Assembly (NCBI GenBank): GCA_016795385.1
Contig: JAEUHI010000037.1
Coordinates: forward strand, 1-64,000
DNA length: 64,000 nucleotides
Direction of reading: 5' to 3'
DNA from: Verrucomicrobiales bacterium
Lineage (GTDB): Bacteria > Verrucomicrobiota > Verrucomicrobiia > Verrucomicrobiales > DEV007
Shown: in pieces, positions 18,749-27,849 of the stretch
Position numbering within the stretch: the first letter of the stretch is position 1
How the letters are laid out: each line of letters opens with the position of its first letter
Program-made: the position numbers and the translations under genes
The notes under the pieces: model-generated
Seen by the model: the letters and a program-made list of their open reading frames with translations, nothing else
The model's database searches: none
What the model was told of the DNA's origin: nothing

Positions 18749-19861
18749 ATGGAAGTGCTCGAAACGCTCTGTGTCGCCCTCGGATTCGCCACGCTTGCGG
18801 GGCTGAATCTCTACCTCGTCGTCCTCGTCACCGGTCTCGCCATCAACCAAGGCTGGGTCGATGTCTCGTCGACCTATCCGGATCTCATGGTCCTCGGGGA
18901 TCCGCTCGTGATCACCGCCGCCGGGATTTTCTTCTGCATGGAGTTCTTCGCCGACAAGGTCCCCTGGGTCGACTCGCTCTGGGATTCGGTCCATACCCTC
19001 ATTCGTCCCGTTGGGGGCGGCCTCCTCGCGATCCACACGCTCGGGCCCACCGATCCGGGTTTTGATGTCGTCATCGCGCTGCTCGCGGGCGGCACCACCC
19101 TGGTCGCCCATGGCTTCAAATCGGGCACCCGTCTCGCCCTCAATGCCTCGCCGGAGCCGGTCACCAATATCGTCGCCAGCGTCGGGGAGGATGTCGCCGT
19201 CCTTGGCGGACTCGCCCTCATGAGCGTGAATCCCATCCTCGCCGCGGTGGTCTTCACGATTTTCCTCGGCGTCAGCCTCTACCTCACTCCGAAACTCTTC
19301 CGCCGTATCAAGGCCTTCTTCTGGCTGCTCTCGCGCAAAATGGTCTCGTTTGTCTCGCAGGCTGATGAGACGCTCCTTTATGCGGGGCTGACCTCGTCGG
19401 AACATCAGAAGCTGGGGGCTTCGCTCGGGGGCCGGAAGGCGGACCCCGAATGGTCGGCAAAGGTCGTCGTGGGATCCGTGAAGCGGTTTCCCGGCTTCAC
19501 CTCCATGACCTTCGGTCGTGTCATCGCCGAGTCGAGCCGTCCCGGACACCTGCACTTCGTGGGACGCCGCTGGTTCCGTCACTATCATGCCGATCTCGCT
19601 CTTGATGGACTGGAAATCACGCAAGAGCATCGATTCCTCAGCGAAGACGTCGTCCTTTACGATCTCGCGGGGACGAGGAAGCTGGTGCTGAAGCTGGCCT
19701 CCGGTCATGCCGCGATGGCGAACCGCATCGTCGAGAGCCTCCTCTCGCGACGCGATGGCCGCATCCCCGGGACGCTGACTCCGGCGGATGTGCAGCCGAT
19801 GCCCTCGGGCCGGGTCATGCTTGCGGAAAATGCGGTCGAGGTGCCGGTGGATCGCGTGTGA
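18749..19861 (+). CDS. DUF4126 integral membrane protein with C-terminal soluble domain
   Basis: 370 residues from the ATG at 18749 (MEVLETLCVALGFATLAGLN). The N-terminal ~200 residues match DUF4126: LNLYLVVLVTGLA, FFADKVPWVDSLWDSVHTLI, RPVGGGLLA, GGTTLVAHGFKSGTRLALN and NPILAAVVFTIFLGVSLYL. They form about five membrane segments with the conserved DKVPW..S.WD..HT and RP.GG motifs. A C-terminal ~160-residue cytoplasmic-looking domain follows, as seen in Verrucomicrobia. Function is unknown. Confidence 0.75.
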   Translation: MEVLETLCVALGFATLAGLNLYLVVLVTGLAINQGWVDVSSTYPDLMVLGDPLVITAAGIFFCMEFFADKVPWVDSLWDSVHTLIRPVGGGLLAIHTLGPTDPGFDVVIALLAGGTTLVAHGFKSGTRLALNASPEPVTNIVASVGEDVAVLGGLALMSVNPILAAVVFTIFLGVSLYLTPKLFRRIKAFFWLLSRKMVSFVSQADETLLYAGLTSSEHQKLGASLGGRKADPEWSAKVVVGSVKRFPGFTSMTFGRVIAESSRPGHLHFVGRRWFRHYHADLALDGLEITQEHRFLSEDVVLYDLAGTRKLVLKLASGHAAMANRIVESLLSRRDGRIPGTLTPADVQPMPSGRVMLAENAVEVPVDRV

Positions 19862-19931
19862 TGGTTGACGCGTTCGTTCCTTCGATCGACGCTACGATGA
19901 GCCGGACCCACGGTCCGGCTCGTTTGTTTTG

Positions 19932-20240
19932 ATGAAGCGCCTTCCCCACGAATTCCATTGCCCCACCTGTGGCGAGAGCCTCTCGCCTAACGCGAAATCC
20001 TGCGGACGCTGCGGGGCCCGTCGCGATGGATCGGACTGGTTGCGTCCAGAGGCCTACGACGGCCTCGATCTCGGCGAAGATGATTTTGACTACGACGACT
20101 TCCTCCGCCGCGAGTTCGGCGAGGACGGAAAAGGGGGCAATTGGTTCACCAGAATGACTCCCAAAGAGCGCTTCTGGTGGTTCACCGCCGTGATCCTTCT
20201 CGCTGCTTTCGTCGCGATGGCTTTTTCAGGGTGGTGGTGA
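19932..20240 (+). CDS. zinc-ribbon membrane-anchored small protein
   Basis: 102 residues from ATG 19932. The N-terminus has a zinc ribbon with two CxxC knuckles: C10-P-T-C13 and C24-G-R-C27. An acidic linker (LGEDDFDYDDFLRREFGEDG) precedes one C-terminal transmembrane segment (about 80-101, WWFTAVILLAAFVAMAF). Such proteins occur in many verrucomicrobial genomes; no function is known. It follows the DUF4126 gene by 70 bp, possibly in the same unit. Confidence 0.7.
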   Translation: MKRLPHEFHCPTCGESLSPNAKSCGRCGARRDGSDWLRPEAYDGLDLGEDDFDYDDFLRREFGEDGKGGNWFTRMTPKERFWWFTAVILLAAFVAMAFSGWW

Positions 20241-20275
20241 GGGCTGGTAATCCGGCGCTTCAGCGCTGAAGCCAC

Positions 20276-21568
20276 TCACCCCGGCACCACTTCGCCCGCG
20301 ATCAGATCATCGAGGGTCTGGCGTTTGCGCACCACGGTCGCGGTGTCGCCCGAGACGAGAATCTCGGCGGGGAGGGGACGCGAGTTGTAGTTCGACGCCA
20401 TCACGAAACCATAGGCTCCGGCACTGAGCAGGGCGATGCGGTCGCCCGTCTCGATCGCGGGGATCTCGCGGTTTTGGGCGAAGAAGTCGCCGCTCTCACA
20501 CACCGGACCCACGATGTCGACGGTCTCGACCTGGCCGGGCACGGGCTCTTTCAGCGGAGCGATCTCGTGGTGGCCTTCGTAAAGGGCGGGGCGGATCAGA
20601 TCGTTCATCGCCGCATCCACGATCTTGAAGGTCTTCGCCGTGCCGCGCTTTTCGTAGAGCACTTCGGTGAGGAGGACGCCGGCATTGCCGACCATGAAAC
20701 GGCCGGGCTCGAGGATGATCCGCAGGCCGAGCGGCTTGAGGAGCGGGACGAGACATCCGGCATATTCCTCGATCGTGAGAGGCTTCTCCTCCTTGTTCAC
20801 CCACCAGTCCGAGCCACCGCTCTCAAGGCTGTCCTTGTAGACGATGCCGATGCCGCCTCCGATGGAGAAAAACTCGATGCCGTAGAGCGACTTCAGTTCC
20901 TCGACGAGAGGCAGCACCTTCTCGACCGCCTCGACAAAGGGGCTCACCGACGTGAGCTGCGAACCGATGTGCATCTGCAGGCCGCGGATCTTCACGTTCG
21001 GCAGGGCCGCGGCACGGGCGTAGGCTTCGCGGATCGAGGCGAAGTCGATCCCGAACTTGTTCTCGCTCTTGCCGGTGGAGATGTACTTGTGCGTCTTCGC
21101 GTCAACGTTCGGGTTCACGCGCAGGGCGATTGGGGCCACCATGCCGAGCTCGCCGGCGACCTGGCTGATGAAGGCGACTTCGGCCTCGCTCTCGGCGTTG
21201 AAGGAATAGATGCCCTTCTTCAGGCCCAGCTCGATCTCGGCGCGGCTCTTGCCGACCCCGGCGAAGGTGCATTTGCCCGGATCCCCTCCGGCCTTTTCGA
21301 CGCGGAAGAGCTCGCCACCCGAGACGATGTCGAAGCCCGCGCCTTCTTTCGCGAGGAGGTTCAGAACGGCGAGATTCGAATTGGCCTTCGTCGCGTAGCA
21401 GACGAGGCAGTCCAGCTCCGCTCCCATCGCGCCCGAGAGGCGGCGGTAGTGATCGAGGATCGTGCCCGCGCTGTAGACATAGAGAGGAGTGCCGTGCTCG
21501 GCGGCGAGGGCCGCGAGATCAACGCCTTCGCAATGGAGCGTGCCGTTCTGGTAGTGGAAGGAATGCAT
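20276..21568 (-). CDS. lysA: diaminopimelate decarboxylase
   Basis: PLP enzyme producing lysine from meso-diaminopimelate. 430 residues from the ATG at 21568 (MHSFHYQNGTLHCEGVDLAA); the longer frame to 21613 overlaps the promoter region of the toxin-antitoxin pair. The PLP lysine is K61 in CYATKANSN. GFDIVSGGELFR, RVNPNVDAKTHKYISTG, GLQMHIGSQ, FSIGGGIGI and EPGRFMVGNAG are the usual fold III decarboxylase blocks. C-terminal CESGDFFAQNRE supplies the second-subunit active-site cysteine. It appears monocistronic. Confidence 0.95.
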   Translation of the reverse strand: MHSFHYQNGTLHCEGVDLAALAAEHGTPLYVYSAGTILDHYRRLSGAMGAELDCLVCYATKANSNLAVLNLLAKEGAGFDIVSGGELFRVEKAGGDPGKCTFAGVGKSRAEIELGLKKGIYSFNAESEAEVAFISQVAGELGMVAPIALRVNPNVDAKTHKYISTGKSENKFGIDFASIREAYARAAALPNVKIRGLQMHIGSQLTSVSPFVEAVEKVLPLVEELKSLYGIEFFSIGGGIGIVYKDSLESGGSDWWVNKEEKPLTIEEYAGCLVPLLKPLGLRIILEPGRFMVGNAGVLLTEVLYEKRGTAKTFKIVDAAMNDLIRPALYEGHHEIAPLKEPVPGQVETVDIVGPVCESGDFFAQNREIPAIETGDRIALLSAGAYGFVMASNYNSRPLPAEILVSGDTATVVRKRQTLDDLIAGEVVPG

Positions 21569-21620
21569 GGGCGCGCAAGATAACGGGGAATTCGCGGCGG
21601 GCAAGCGCTTCACGCGGGCT

Positions 21621-21644
21621 TGACGTCATGACGTTTTAACGTCA
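21621..21644 (+). promoter_or_regulatory. operator of the RelE-type toxin-antitoxin operon
   Basis: TGACGTCA (21621-21628) is immediately followed by TGACGTTTTAACGTCA (21629-21644), an inverted repeat of TGACGTT with a 2 bp spacer. Four ACGT-containing half-sites within 24 bp and 10 bp from the antitoxin ATG fit a ribbon-helix-helix autoregulatory operator. Confidence 0.6.
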
Positions 21645-21654
21645 CGCTTGTCGA

Positions 21655-21876
21655 ATGAAGCGTGTCACCGTCTATTTTGACGAGGATCTCCACCGGGCCC
21701 TCAAACTCAAGTCCGCGGAGACTTCGGCTCCCGTTTCCGATCTGGTCAATGAAGCGGTGCGCGAGTCTCTGCGCGAGGATGCCGAAGACCTGAGATCCTT
21801 CCGCGTCCGGGAAGGTGAGCCGGTCTTGGATTTCGAAACCTTCGTGGCCTCCTTGAAGCGGGATGGGAAGCTATAA
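21655..21876 (+). CDS. ribbon-helix-helix antitoxin (RelB/CopG-like)
   Basis: 73 residues. MKRVTVYFDEDLHRALKLKS starts with the beta strand of an RHH domain, followed by the helix pair (APVSDLVNEAVRESLREDAE). The C-terminal half (LRSFRVREGEPVLDFETFVA) would wrap the toxin. The stop lies 14 bp inside the toxin gene, so the pair is translationally coupled. It probably represses its own promoter through the palindromes at 21621-21644. Confidence 0.82.
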   Translation: MKRVTVYFDEDLHRALKLKSAETSAPVSDLVNEAVRESLREDAEDLRSFRVREGEPVLDFETFVASLKRDGKL

Positions 21877-22123
21877 GATCGTCATCAAGAAGTCGGCGAC
21901 CAAGGAACTGGCCGCTATTCCCAGCCGCGACCGCGATCGGATTATCGGGCGGATCCGTTCTCTCGCCGACGATCCAAGACCACCGGGGAGCCTGAAACTT
22001 TCGGGCGAAGAGAAATACCGGATCCGACAGGGTGACTACCGGATACTCTACGAGATCGAAGACGACGTGCTGGTCGTGGTCGTCGTGCGAATCGGCCACC
22101 GTCGTGACGTTTACGACCGGTGA
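21863..22123 (+). CDS. RelE/ParE-family toxin
   Basis: 86 residues with the compact RelE fold: YKIVIKKSATKELAAIPSRD, RIIGRIRSLADDP, GSLKLSG, KYRIRQGDYRILYEIEDDVL and VVVRIGHRRDVYDR. The conserved RIRQGDYRILYEI and H-R-R-D-V-Y ending are those of ribosome-dependent mRNA interferases, though some relatives poison gyrase. It overlaps the antitoxin gene by 14 bp. Confidence 0.87.
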   Translation: MGSYKIVIKKSATKELAAIPSRDRDRIIGRIRSLADDPRPPGSLKLSGEEKYRIRQGDYRILYEIEDDVLVVVVVRIGHRRDVYDR

Positions 22124-22132
22124 ACCCCTCGC

Positions 22133-22582
22133 TCACTCCGTCGAGACGTGCCCCGCCTTCTTCAAGGCCGCCGCGAGGGTGTGCCACGAGAGCGTCGCGC
22201 ACTTGACCCGGGCGGGGAACTTGCGCACGCCGAGGAGGGCGGCCAGTTCGCCGAGCTCGAAAGGATCGACGGCCGGCTCCTCCTTCGCCGTCAGCATCTC
22301 GATGACCTCCGCGATTTTGGCCTCGAGGGCGGAACCGCTCAGCCCCTTGATTGCCTCGGTCATGATCGAAGCCGAGGCGCGGGAAATGGCGCAGCCTTCT
22401 CCGGTGAACTGCACCGCCTCGACCGTCGGGCCGTTTTGCCGCACGTAGACCTGGAGCCGGTCGCCGCAGAGGGGATTGTAGCCTTCGGCCTCCTCCGTGT
22501 GCGGATCGAGAAGGCCTTCGTTGCGAGGCCGTTTGTTGTGGCTCAGGATGATCTCCTGATAGAGGTCTTCGAGATTGTCCAT
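22133..22582 (-). CDS. sufU: SufU/IscU-type Fe-S scaffold or zinc-dependent sulfurtransferase
   Basis: 149 residues. Conserved zinc/sulfur-acceptor residues are in place: C39 and D41 in NPLCGDR, C64 in GEGCAISRAS and C128 in VKCATLSWHT. The insertion between the second and third cysteines and the GEGCAIS motif are SufU rather than IscU features. SufU accepts sulfur from SufS. No sufBCDS genes are adjacent; a SufE is also encoded at 39186-39605. Confidence 0.87.
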   Translation of the reverse strand: MDNLEDLYQEIILSHNKRPRNEGLLDPHTEEAEGYNPLCGDRLQVYVRQNGPTVEAVQFTGEGCAISRASASIMTEAIKGLSGSALEAKIAEVIEMLTAKEEPAVDPFELGELAALLGVRKFPARVKCATLSWHTLAAALKKAGHVSTE

Positions 22583-22619
22583 CGGAGGAGGTTACGCGCC
22601 TGCGGCGAAGTGGCGGCGA

Positions 22620-22701
22620 TACCCGGAACAGGACTCGAACCTGCACACCTTGCGGCACTTGATCCTAAGTCAAGCGTGTCTACCAATTCCACCATCCGGG
22701 C
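22620..22701 (-). tRNA. tRNA-Leu, anticodon UAG
   Basis: Reading the minus strand from 22701: acceptor GCCCGGA pairs with TCCGGGT at the 3' side (G-U at 1:72), discriminator A at 22620, and no encoded CCA. The D-loop includes GGAATTGGTAGAC. The anticodon arm is CTTGA-CTTAGGA-TCAAG, giving anticodon TAG. A long variable arm (TGCCGCAAGGTGT) typical of class II tRNA-Leu precedes the T arm, CAGG-TTCGAGT-CCTG. Length 82 nt. It is located between sufU and a small lipoprotein gene on the same strand. Confidence 0.95.
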
Positions 22702-22782
22702 GTGTCGCGAAAGCTAACGTGCCATCGCGGCGGGAGATGACAAGCACGGGCTTGGGTAGGCGGAAGGCGCTCTCCTCCGGCT

Positions 22783-22938
22783 TCATTTCACGGTTCCGTA
22801 TCCCACACTGTAAGACCCGGAGGGAGCGACCGGGTAGGCGACGGGGCTTTTGGCGGAGTGTTTCCGATGGTTGCCGCAGGCACTGAGGGTGAGGGCGGCG
22901 AGCGTGAGTCCGAGGATGAGGGAGATGAAGGTATTCAT
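22783..22938 (-). CDS. small lipoprotein
   Basis: 51 residues: MNTFISLILGLTLAALTLSA then CGNHRKHS. The lipobox LSAC gives lipidation at C21. The mature part is only ~31 residues, rich in Ser, Pro, Tyr and Val and ending YSVGYGTVK. It is divergent from the helicase gene. Function unknown; it resembles the many short lipoprotein genes of Verrucomicrobia. Confidence 0.6.
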   Translation of the reverse strand: MNTFISLILGLTLAALTLSACGNHRKHSAKSPVAYPVAPSGSYSVGYGTVK

Positions 22939-23084
22939 GAAGTTTGGTCGAGTGGTTGAGGGTTCGGTCGTCTTTACGCGGCGGTTCTCCGCCACCTTTC
23001 ATGTCTCTGGAAAAATTTCGGAAATCCCGGGGCCGGCCGCACCCGTTTGCATTGGGAGAGCTTTGCCCTGACAATCCCCTCCCC

Positions 23085-26000
23085 ATGTCGCAGCCCGTCG
23101 AACTCAGCCGCCAATTCCTCTCCGACACCGGTGGGTGGAAGGAGATGAAGGAAGCCCGTGCCATCCACGCGGCGGGGCGGGTGAGCGGCGCGTCGTACCG
23201 CGACGGGCACCTCGAAGCCGAAGTCCGCGAAGGTGCGAAGACCCTGAAGGTCCGTCTCGAGATCCGCTCACGGACCGATGTCGTGAATCATTGCCCCTGC
23301 TTCCGCGCGCGGCGCGACGGCATCATCTGCGCCCATGCGCTCGCCGCCGGACTCGAAGTGCTCGAGCCGACCGCTCCGACGGCGGAGACGAAGTCCTCTG
23401 CATCCATGGGTGCCACATCGGCAACGGCAGTGGTGAAAACCCCTCTTCATCCCGATTGGCCCACCTGCACCGAAGAAGCCGACGAGGGAGCGATCCCCGC
23501 CTCGTTGCACCTCGTCATCGCCCCGAATTTCGTGTCCGCCTGGGAAAAGGGTCGCATCACCGTCGGAGTCGAGGTGTCCCGGGAAGGCGGTCGCGGGCTC
23601 TTTCGCGCCCTGCCGGCAAAGGCGCGGCTCTTCCTCGACGCGGGCGACGCCGTGCTCTTCCGCCTGTTGCAGGAGCTCTCGCCGACGGAGGTGCCTGGTG
23701 CGCTCCTCCTCGGATCGGACGACCTTTCGCGCCTCTTTGCAGCGATCCCGGGGCACCCCGGTCTCACCCTCGGCAAGGCGGCGTCGCTCCAGATCTCCCA
23801 TCGGCCATTTCGTCCCGTGCTGAAACGGAGTGGCGGACTGCGTTTCCGCGTTGAATGGCCGAAGGGCGTCGTGCCGCTTGTCAGCGCCGCGGGGAGTTGG
23901 GCCTTTGATGGAAAGGACACCGTGCAACCCGTCGCCCATGGGCTCGAGGATGCGGTCGATCTCCTCACGAAAGGCACCTCGGTCGATGGCGCGGCCTTTC
24001 CCGAGCGGCTTGCCTCGTGGCGTTTCCATTTCGACACCGGCGGGATCGAAGTCTCCCGGGCCACGCCGGTGGTGCGTTTGTTAGTCGAAGGATCGCTCAA
24101 TCATCTCGATGTCGATCTCGTTTTTCTTTACGGAGCGAAGGAAGTGCCCGCCGCTTCGGATCGGCCCGCGGTTTGGGAGGAGGGCGACCGCCTCGTCCTC
24201 GCCGACACCGCGGCGGAACGGGCCGCCATCGCCGAGCTCGAGGCCGCCGGTTTTGCACGAAGGGGCGAGGGCGGACGATTCGTGTTGAAGGACAAGGAGG
24301 CGATCCTGCAATTCCTCGCTTATGGCTATCCCGCCTTCCAGCGCCGCTGGGAAACGCGGCCGGGCGAGCGCTTCGAGCATGCCCTCGGCCAAGTCGAGCC
24401 CATCGTGCCGACAATGGCCTTCCGCTCGAGCGGAGAGGATTGGTTCGCCCTCGAAGTCGGTTTTGCCACCCCCTCGGGTGAGACGGTGTCGCGTCAGGAA
24501 ATCCAGCGCCTTCTCGAATCCGGCCGCCACGGGCGTCCCGGAGCGAAGGGGAAAATCGCCGTGCTCGACCCGCGCTTTGCCGGGGATCTTGGCGAAATCC
24601 TCAACGATTGCGATCCGCAACAGGTCCAGCCCGGCACCTATCGCATCGACCAGAGCCAGGCCGGCTATCTGCGCGAGACCGTGGCCGATGTCGGACTGAC
24701 CGCCACCGGCGAGCTGCCCTGGCGCTCGGGCACTGAAGAGATCGAGTTCTACGAACTGAGTGAAACGCTCTCGGCGACCTTGCGTCCCTATCAGCGCAAA
24801 GGGGTGGAATGGATGCAGGGTCTCGCTTCGCGCGGCATGGGCGGCATCCTGGCCGATGACATGGGTCTCGGGAAAACGGTGCAGACGCTTTCCTTCCTCT
24901 ATTCGGTCGGCGGGCGCTCTCTCGTCGTTTGTCCTTCTTCGCTGGTGCACAACTGGGTCGCGGAAGCGGAAAAATTCACGCCCGATCTGAAGGCCGTCGC
25001 GATCGAGGGACCCGACCGCGCCAAAATCCTGACAGAACACCACGACGCCGATCTTTTCGTGACCAGCTACGCCCTCCTCCGGCGCGACGAGGCGGTCTGG
25101 AGCGAGCGCGAATTCGACGTCGTCATTCTCGACGAGGCCCAACACATCAAGAATCCCGAGGCCCAGGTGAGCCAGGCCGCCCATCGCCTGCGCGGCACGC
25201 ACCGCTTCGCCCTCACCGGCACGCCGGTGGAGAACTCGGTGCAGGATCTCTGGTCGATCGCGCGCTTCGCCCTGCCCGGCTACCTCGGCAACCGCGAAAG
25301 GTTCACGGAGCGTTTCGTGAAACCCCTCTCGGCGAACGACCCGCCGGCCGCGGTGCGCGAGCGACTCTCCCGCCGCCTCCGTCCCGTCGTGCTGCGCCGG
25401 CTCAAGAGCGAGGTCGCGCGCGACCTGCCGGAGAAGATCGAGCAGGTCGTCTACTGCGAACTGAAGCCGAAACAGCGCGAGGTCTATTCCAAACTCCTCC
25501 GCGAGAGCAAGGCCTCCCTCCTCGAAGCCGAGGGCGGGAAGAAACGCATGCTCGCCCTCACCGCCCTGCTGCGCCTCCGCCAGACCTGCTGCGACCTGCG
25601 TCTCCTCGGTCTGCAGGGGCTCGACGACGAGGAGGCCTCGGTGAAGGCCGAGGTCCTCGGCGAGCTGCTCGACGAGGCGGTCGGGGGAGGTCACCGCGTC
25701 CTCGTCTTCAGCCAGTTCGTCGGCATGTTGCAATTGCTCATCGGCGAGCTCGCGACGAAACGGATCGACTTCTGTTATCTCGACGGCTCGACGAAGGACC
25801 GCGCCTCCGTCGTGAAGCGTTTCCAATCCGGTGCCGCGCCCGTCTTTCTCATCAGTCTGAAGGCCGGCGGGGTCGGTCTGAATCTCACCGCCGCGGACAC
25901 CGTCATCCACGTCGATCCCTGGTGGAACCCCGCCGTCGAAGCGCAGGCGACCGACCGCGCCCACCGGATCGGGCAGGAGCGGGTCGTGACGAGCTACAAG

Positions 26001-26135
26001 CTCATCACGCGCGACACCGTCGAGGAGAAAATCCTGTCATTGCAACAACGCAAGCGCCACCTGACCGAATCGCTCCTCGCCGAGGCGGGCGACGCGCATC
26101 TGTCCGAGGGGGAATTGATGAGTTTGTTTGAGTAG
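23085..26135 (+). CDS. SWIM-zinc-finger SNF2-family DNA helicase/translocase
   Basis: 1016 residues from ATG 23085. The N-terminal SWIM zinc finger is CPC-x9-CAH (C70, C72, C82, H84). The middle is a bacterial SNF2-associated domain. The helicase motor lies in about 600-1000: LRPYQRKGVEWM, DDMGLGKTVQTL (Walker A), DEAQHIKNPEAQ (DEAH-box variant DEAQ), LTGTPVENSVQDLW, then helicase C: VLVFSQFVGMLQLL, YLDGSTKDR, SLKAGGVGLNLTAADTVI and ATDRAHRIGQ. It is an ATP-dependent DNA translocase likely involved in nucleoid or transcription remodelling. It stands alone, divergent from a lipoprotein gene. Confidence 0.92.
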   Translation: MSQPVELSRQFLSDTGGWKEMKEARAIHAAGRVSGASYRDGHLEAEVREGAKTLKVRLEIRSRTDVVNHCPCFRARRDGIICAHALAAGLEVLEPTAPTAETKSSASMGATSATAVVKTPLHPDWPTCTEEADEGAIPASLHLVIAPNFVSAWEKGRITVGVEVSREGGRGLFRALPAKARLFLDAGDAVLFRLLQELSPTEVPGALLLGSDDLSRLFAAIPGHPGLTLGKAASLQISHRPFRPVLKRSGGLRFRVEWPKGVVPLVSAAGSWAFDGKDTVQPVAHGLEDAVDLLTKGTSVDGAAFPERLASWRFHFDTGGIEVSRATPVVRLLVEGSLNHLDVDLVFLYGAKEVPAASDRPAVWEEGDRLVLADTAAERAAIAELEAAGFARRGEGGRFVLKDKEAILQFLAYGYPAFQRRWETRPGERFEHALGQVEPIVPTMAFRSSGEDWFALEVGFATPSGETVSRQEIQRLLESGRHGRPGAKGKIAVLDPRFAGDLGEILNDCDPQQVQPGTYRIDQSQAGYLRETVADVGLTATGELPWRSGTEEIEFYELSETLSATLRPYQRKGVEWMQGLASRGMGGILADDMGLGKTVQTLSFLYSVGGRSLVVCPSSLVHNWVAEAEKFTPDLKAVAIEGPDRAKILTEHHDADLFVTSYALLRRDEAVWSEREFDVVILDEAQHIKNPEAQVSQAAHRLRGTHRFALTGTPVENSVQDLWSIARFALPGYLGNRERFTERFVKPLSANDPPAAVRERLSRRLRPVVLRRLKSEVARDLPEKIEQVVYCELKPKQREVYSKLLRESKASLLEAEGGKKRMLALTALLRLRQTCCDLRLLGLQGLDDEEASVKAEVLGELLDEAVGGGHRVLVFSQFVGMLQLLIGELATKRIDFCYLDGSTKDRASVVKRFQSGAAPVFLISLKAGGVGLNLTAADTVIHVDPWWNPAVEAQATDRAHRIGQERVVTSYKLITRDTVEEKILSLQQRKRHLTESLLAEAGDAHLSEGELMSLFE

Positions 26136-26191
26136 AGGCTGCGGCTGCCCCCGTCTTTCCCGTCGGAGCTCGCGAGGGCACCTCGATGCTT

Positions 26192-27754
26192 TCACGGTGC
26201 GAGCATTGCCTGAAAGTATTCGATCTCCACCGGCGAGAGCTGGATCGTGGCAAGAGCGCGGCGGGCCAGCTTCGGATTCTCTTCGACGAGATTGGGAAAG
26301 ACTTCCTGGAAGAGTTCCGAACGTTTCATGGGGTTGCGGATTTGTTCGACCTGCTTCCAGGCGAGCACCGGATTATCGTAGGCGGCTTCAGCCGCGACCA
26401 CGGCACGCACGCGCTCCACGGCGGACTCCGCCGGCAATTCTTCGGCCCAGGCCGCGATCTGGGATGGCGAAGCCCCGGATTCCATCCATCCGATGGCCAC
26501 TCCTTCGATCGCGGTGTCCCGTTCCAGGCCGGGTTCCAGGGTCAGGACAGTGACAGCGGCGGCGCGTGGATTTTCCGCCGCCCAGGAGGTGAAGACCTTG
26601 CCCGCGAGTTCCGGGCGACGTTCGTCCTCCTGCATGAGGGCTTGGAAAGCGGTCTCAGGCTCCACCGCGCTCCATGTTTCATAGATGGTCTCCATGGCGA
26701 CGGCACGACCCTGATACAGATCCATGGATTTCGCCCATTCCAGAGCGGCCGCGGGATCCATGCGGGCAAGTTCCCGGGCGATGACGCGGGCGGCATTCTC
26801 GAAATAGACAAGATTGGGATTGGGTTTGGCCAATTCCGCCTTCTCGATTTCCTCGGGAGAGAGACCTTCATACTCCTCATCCACCGTGCCACCGGCGAGC
26901 GCCCGGTCGGCCAGGACCTGTTCGCGGAAGCGGCGCTTCATTTCCTCGACGATGCGATGGTATTCCCCGGCGGCCCGCGAGCTGTCGCGGGTCGCCAATC
27001 CCTGGAGCACGCCCGAGATCGCGAAGGTGCGTTCGGTCTCGCTGTAGAAGGATTCCGCCCAGGTCATCGCGAGAGGAAAATCGCTTTTACCGAGGGCGAC
27101 GCCGACTCCGTTGGCAGCTTGCATCTGGTTCGGAAAGGATTGTACTTCGTCGAGCACATCGATGGCCGTTTCAGGATCGATGGTTGCCAAAAAGGGAGTG
27201 ATCGCGGCCAAGGTCGCGTCCAGCGTCTTGCCCGAGAGGAACTCCCGTGCCCAAGCCAGCGCGTTCCGCGGATCCGATTCCGCGCTCCTGACGAGAAGGC
27301 GTTCCAAGACCTGGCTCAGCCCTTTGGAGTTGGTGACTTCCGGATCCATCTCTCTCAACGCCGCCGCCACGGCCGGAGCCAGTTGACCCCAGAGGTCGAG
27401 CCCGTTCAACTCCATCTCGTCGAGAAAGATGGAAAAGGAATCGACATCCTCTTTCAGCCATCGTTGCATCAAGAGGGCAATCATCCGGGTTCGCTCGTCG
27501 GCATTCTCCAGCAGCAGGATCGAATTCAACAGCCCCGGGAATCCGGCAAGGTCGGCCGATGCGATCTTTTGATGCCAAGCGTCGGCGGTACTTGGGTGCG
27601 GTTCGGTCGATGATGTGACCGGAGCCAGCGGAGGGATTGCGGCCGGGTCCGGCAGAGGTCCGCGGCTGACGAGCCAGGTGCCCAAGGCCGCGAGCAGGAG
27701 AAAGCCAATAGTCAGGACCCCATACCGGGTCCGGAGGCGTTCGGGAGGAGTCAT
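26192..27754 (-). CDS. membrane-anchored alpha-solenoid protein, verrucomicrobial type
   Basis: 520 residues. One N-terminal transmembrane segment (about 12-30, VLTIGFLLLAALGTWLV) is followed by a Pro/Ser/Thr linker. A long run of ~30-40-residue helical repeats then carries phrases such as DPRNALAWAREFLSG, DPETAIDVLDEV, DFPLAMTWAESF, DPAAALEWAKSM and ENPRAAAVTVLTL. These D/E-P-x-x-A-x-x-W-A repeats resemble TPR/HEAT-like scaffolds widespread in Verrucomicrobia. No enzyme motif is seen, so it is probably a periplasmic or cytoplasmic scaffold. Confidence 0.68.
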   Translation of the reverse strand: MTPPERLRTRYGVLTIGFLLLAALGTWLVSRGPLPDPAAIPPLAPVTSSTEPHPSTADAWHQKIASADLAGFPGLLNSILLLENADERTRMIALLMQRWLKEDVDSFSIFLDEMELNGLDLWGQLAPAVAAALREMDPEVTNSKGLSQVLERLLVRSAESDPRNALAWAREFLSGKTLDATLAAITPFLATIDPETAIDVLDEVQSFPNQMQAANGVGVALGKSDFPLAMTWAESFYSETERTFAISGVLQGLATRDSSRAAGEYHRIVEEMKRRFREQVLADRALAGGTVDEEYEGLSPEEIEKAELAKPNPNLVYFENAARVIARELARMDPAAALEWAKSMDLYQGRAVAMETIYETWSAVEPETAFQALMQEDERRPELAGKVFTSWAAENPRAAAVTVLTLEPGLERDTAIEGVAIGWMESGASPSQIAAWAEELPAESAVERVRAVVAAEAAYDNPVLAWKQVEQIRNPMKRSELFQEVFPNLVEENPKLARRALATIQLSPVEIEYFQAMLAP

Positions 27755-27849
27755 GAATCAAAAATCGTGGGAGTTCTCGGACGGGGAGGGGCGGCGGCAA
27801 GAGCACGCGGTGTTTGCCGCCGCCTTCGTTGATCTTGCGGAAATCGCGA

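Noticed and set aside
22575..22886. 103-codon plus-strand frame across the tRNA-Leu gene
   Set aside because: It reads through the complement of the tRNA (YPEQDSNLHTLRHLILSQA), a well-known artefact of spurious ORF calls over tRNA-Leu.
24081..25964. 627-codon minus-strand frame
   Set aside because: Antisense to the SNF2 helicase motor; low-complexity acidic/basic translation without motifs.
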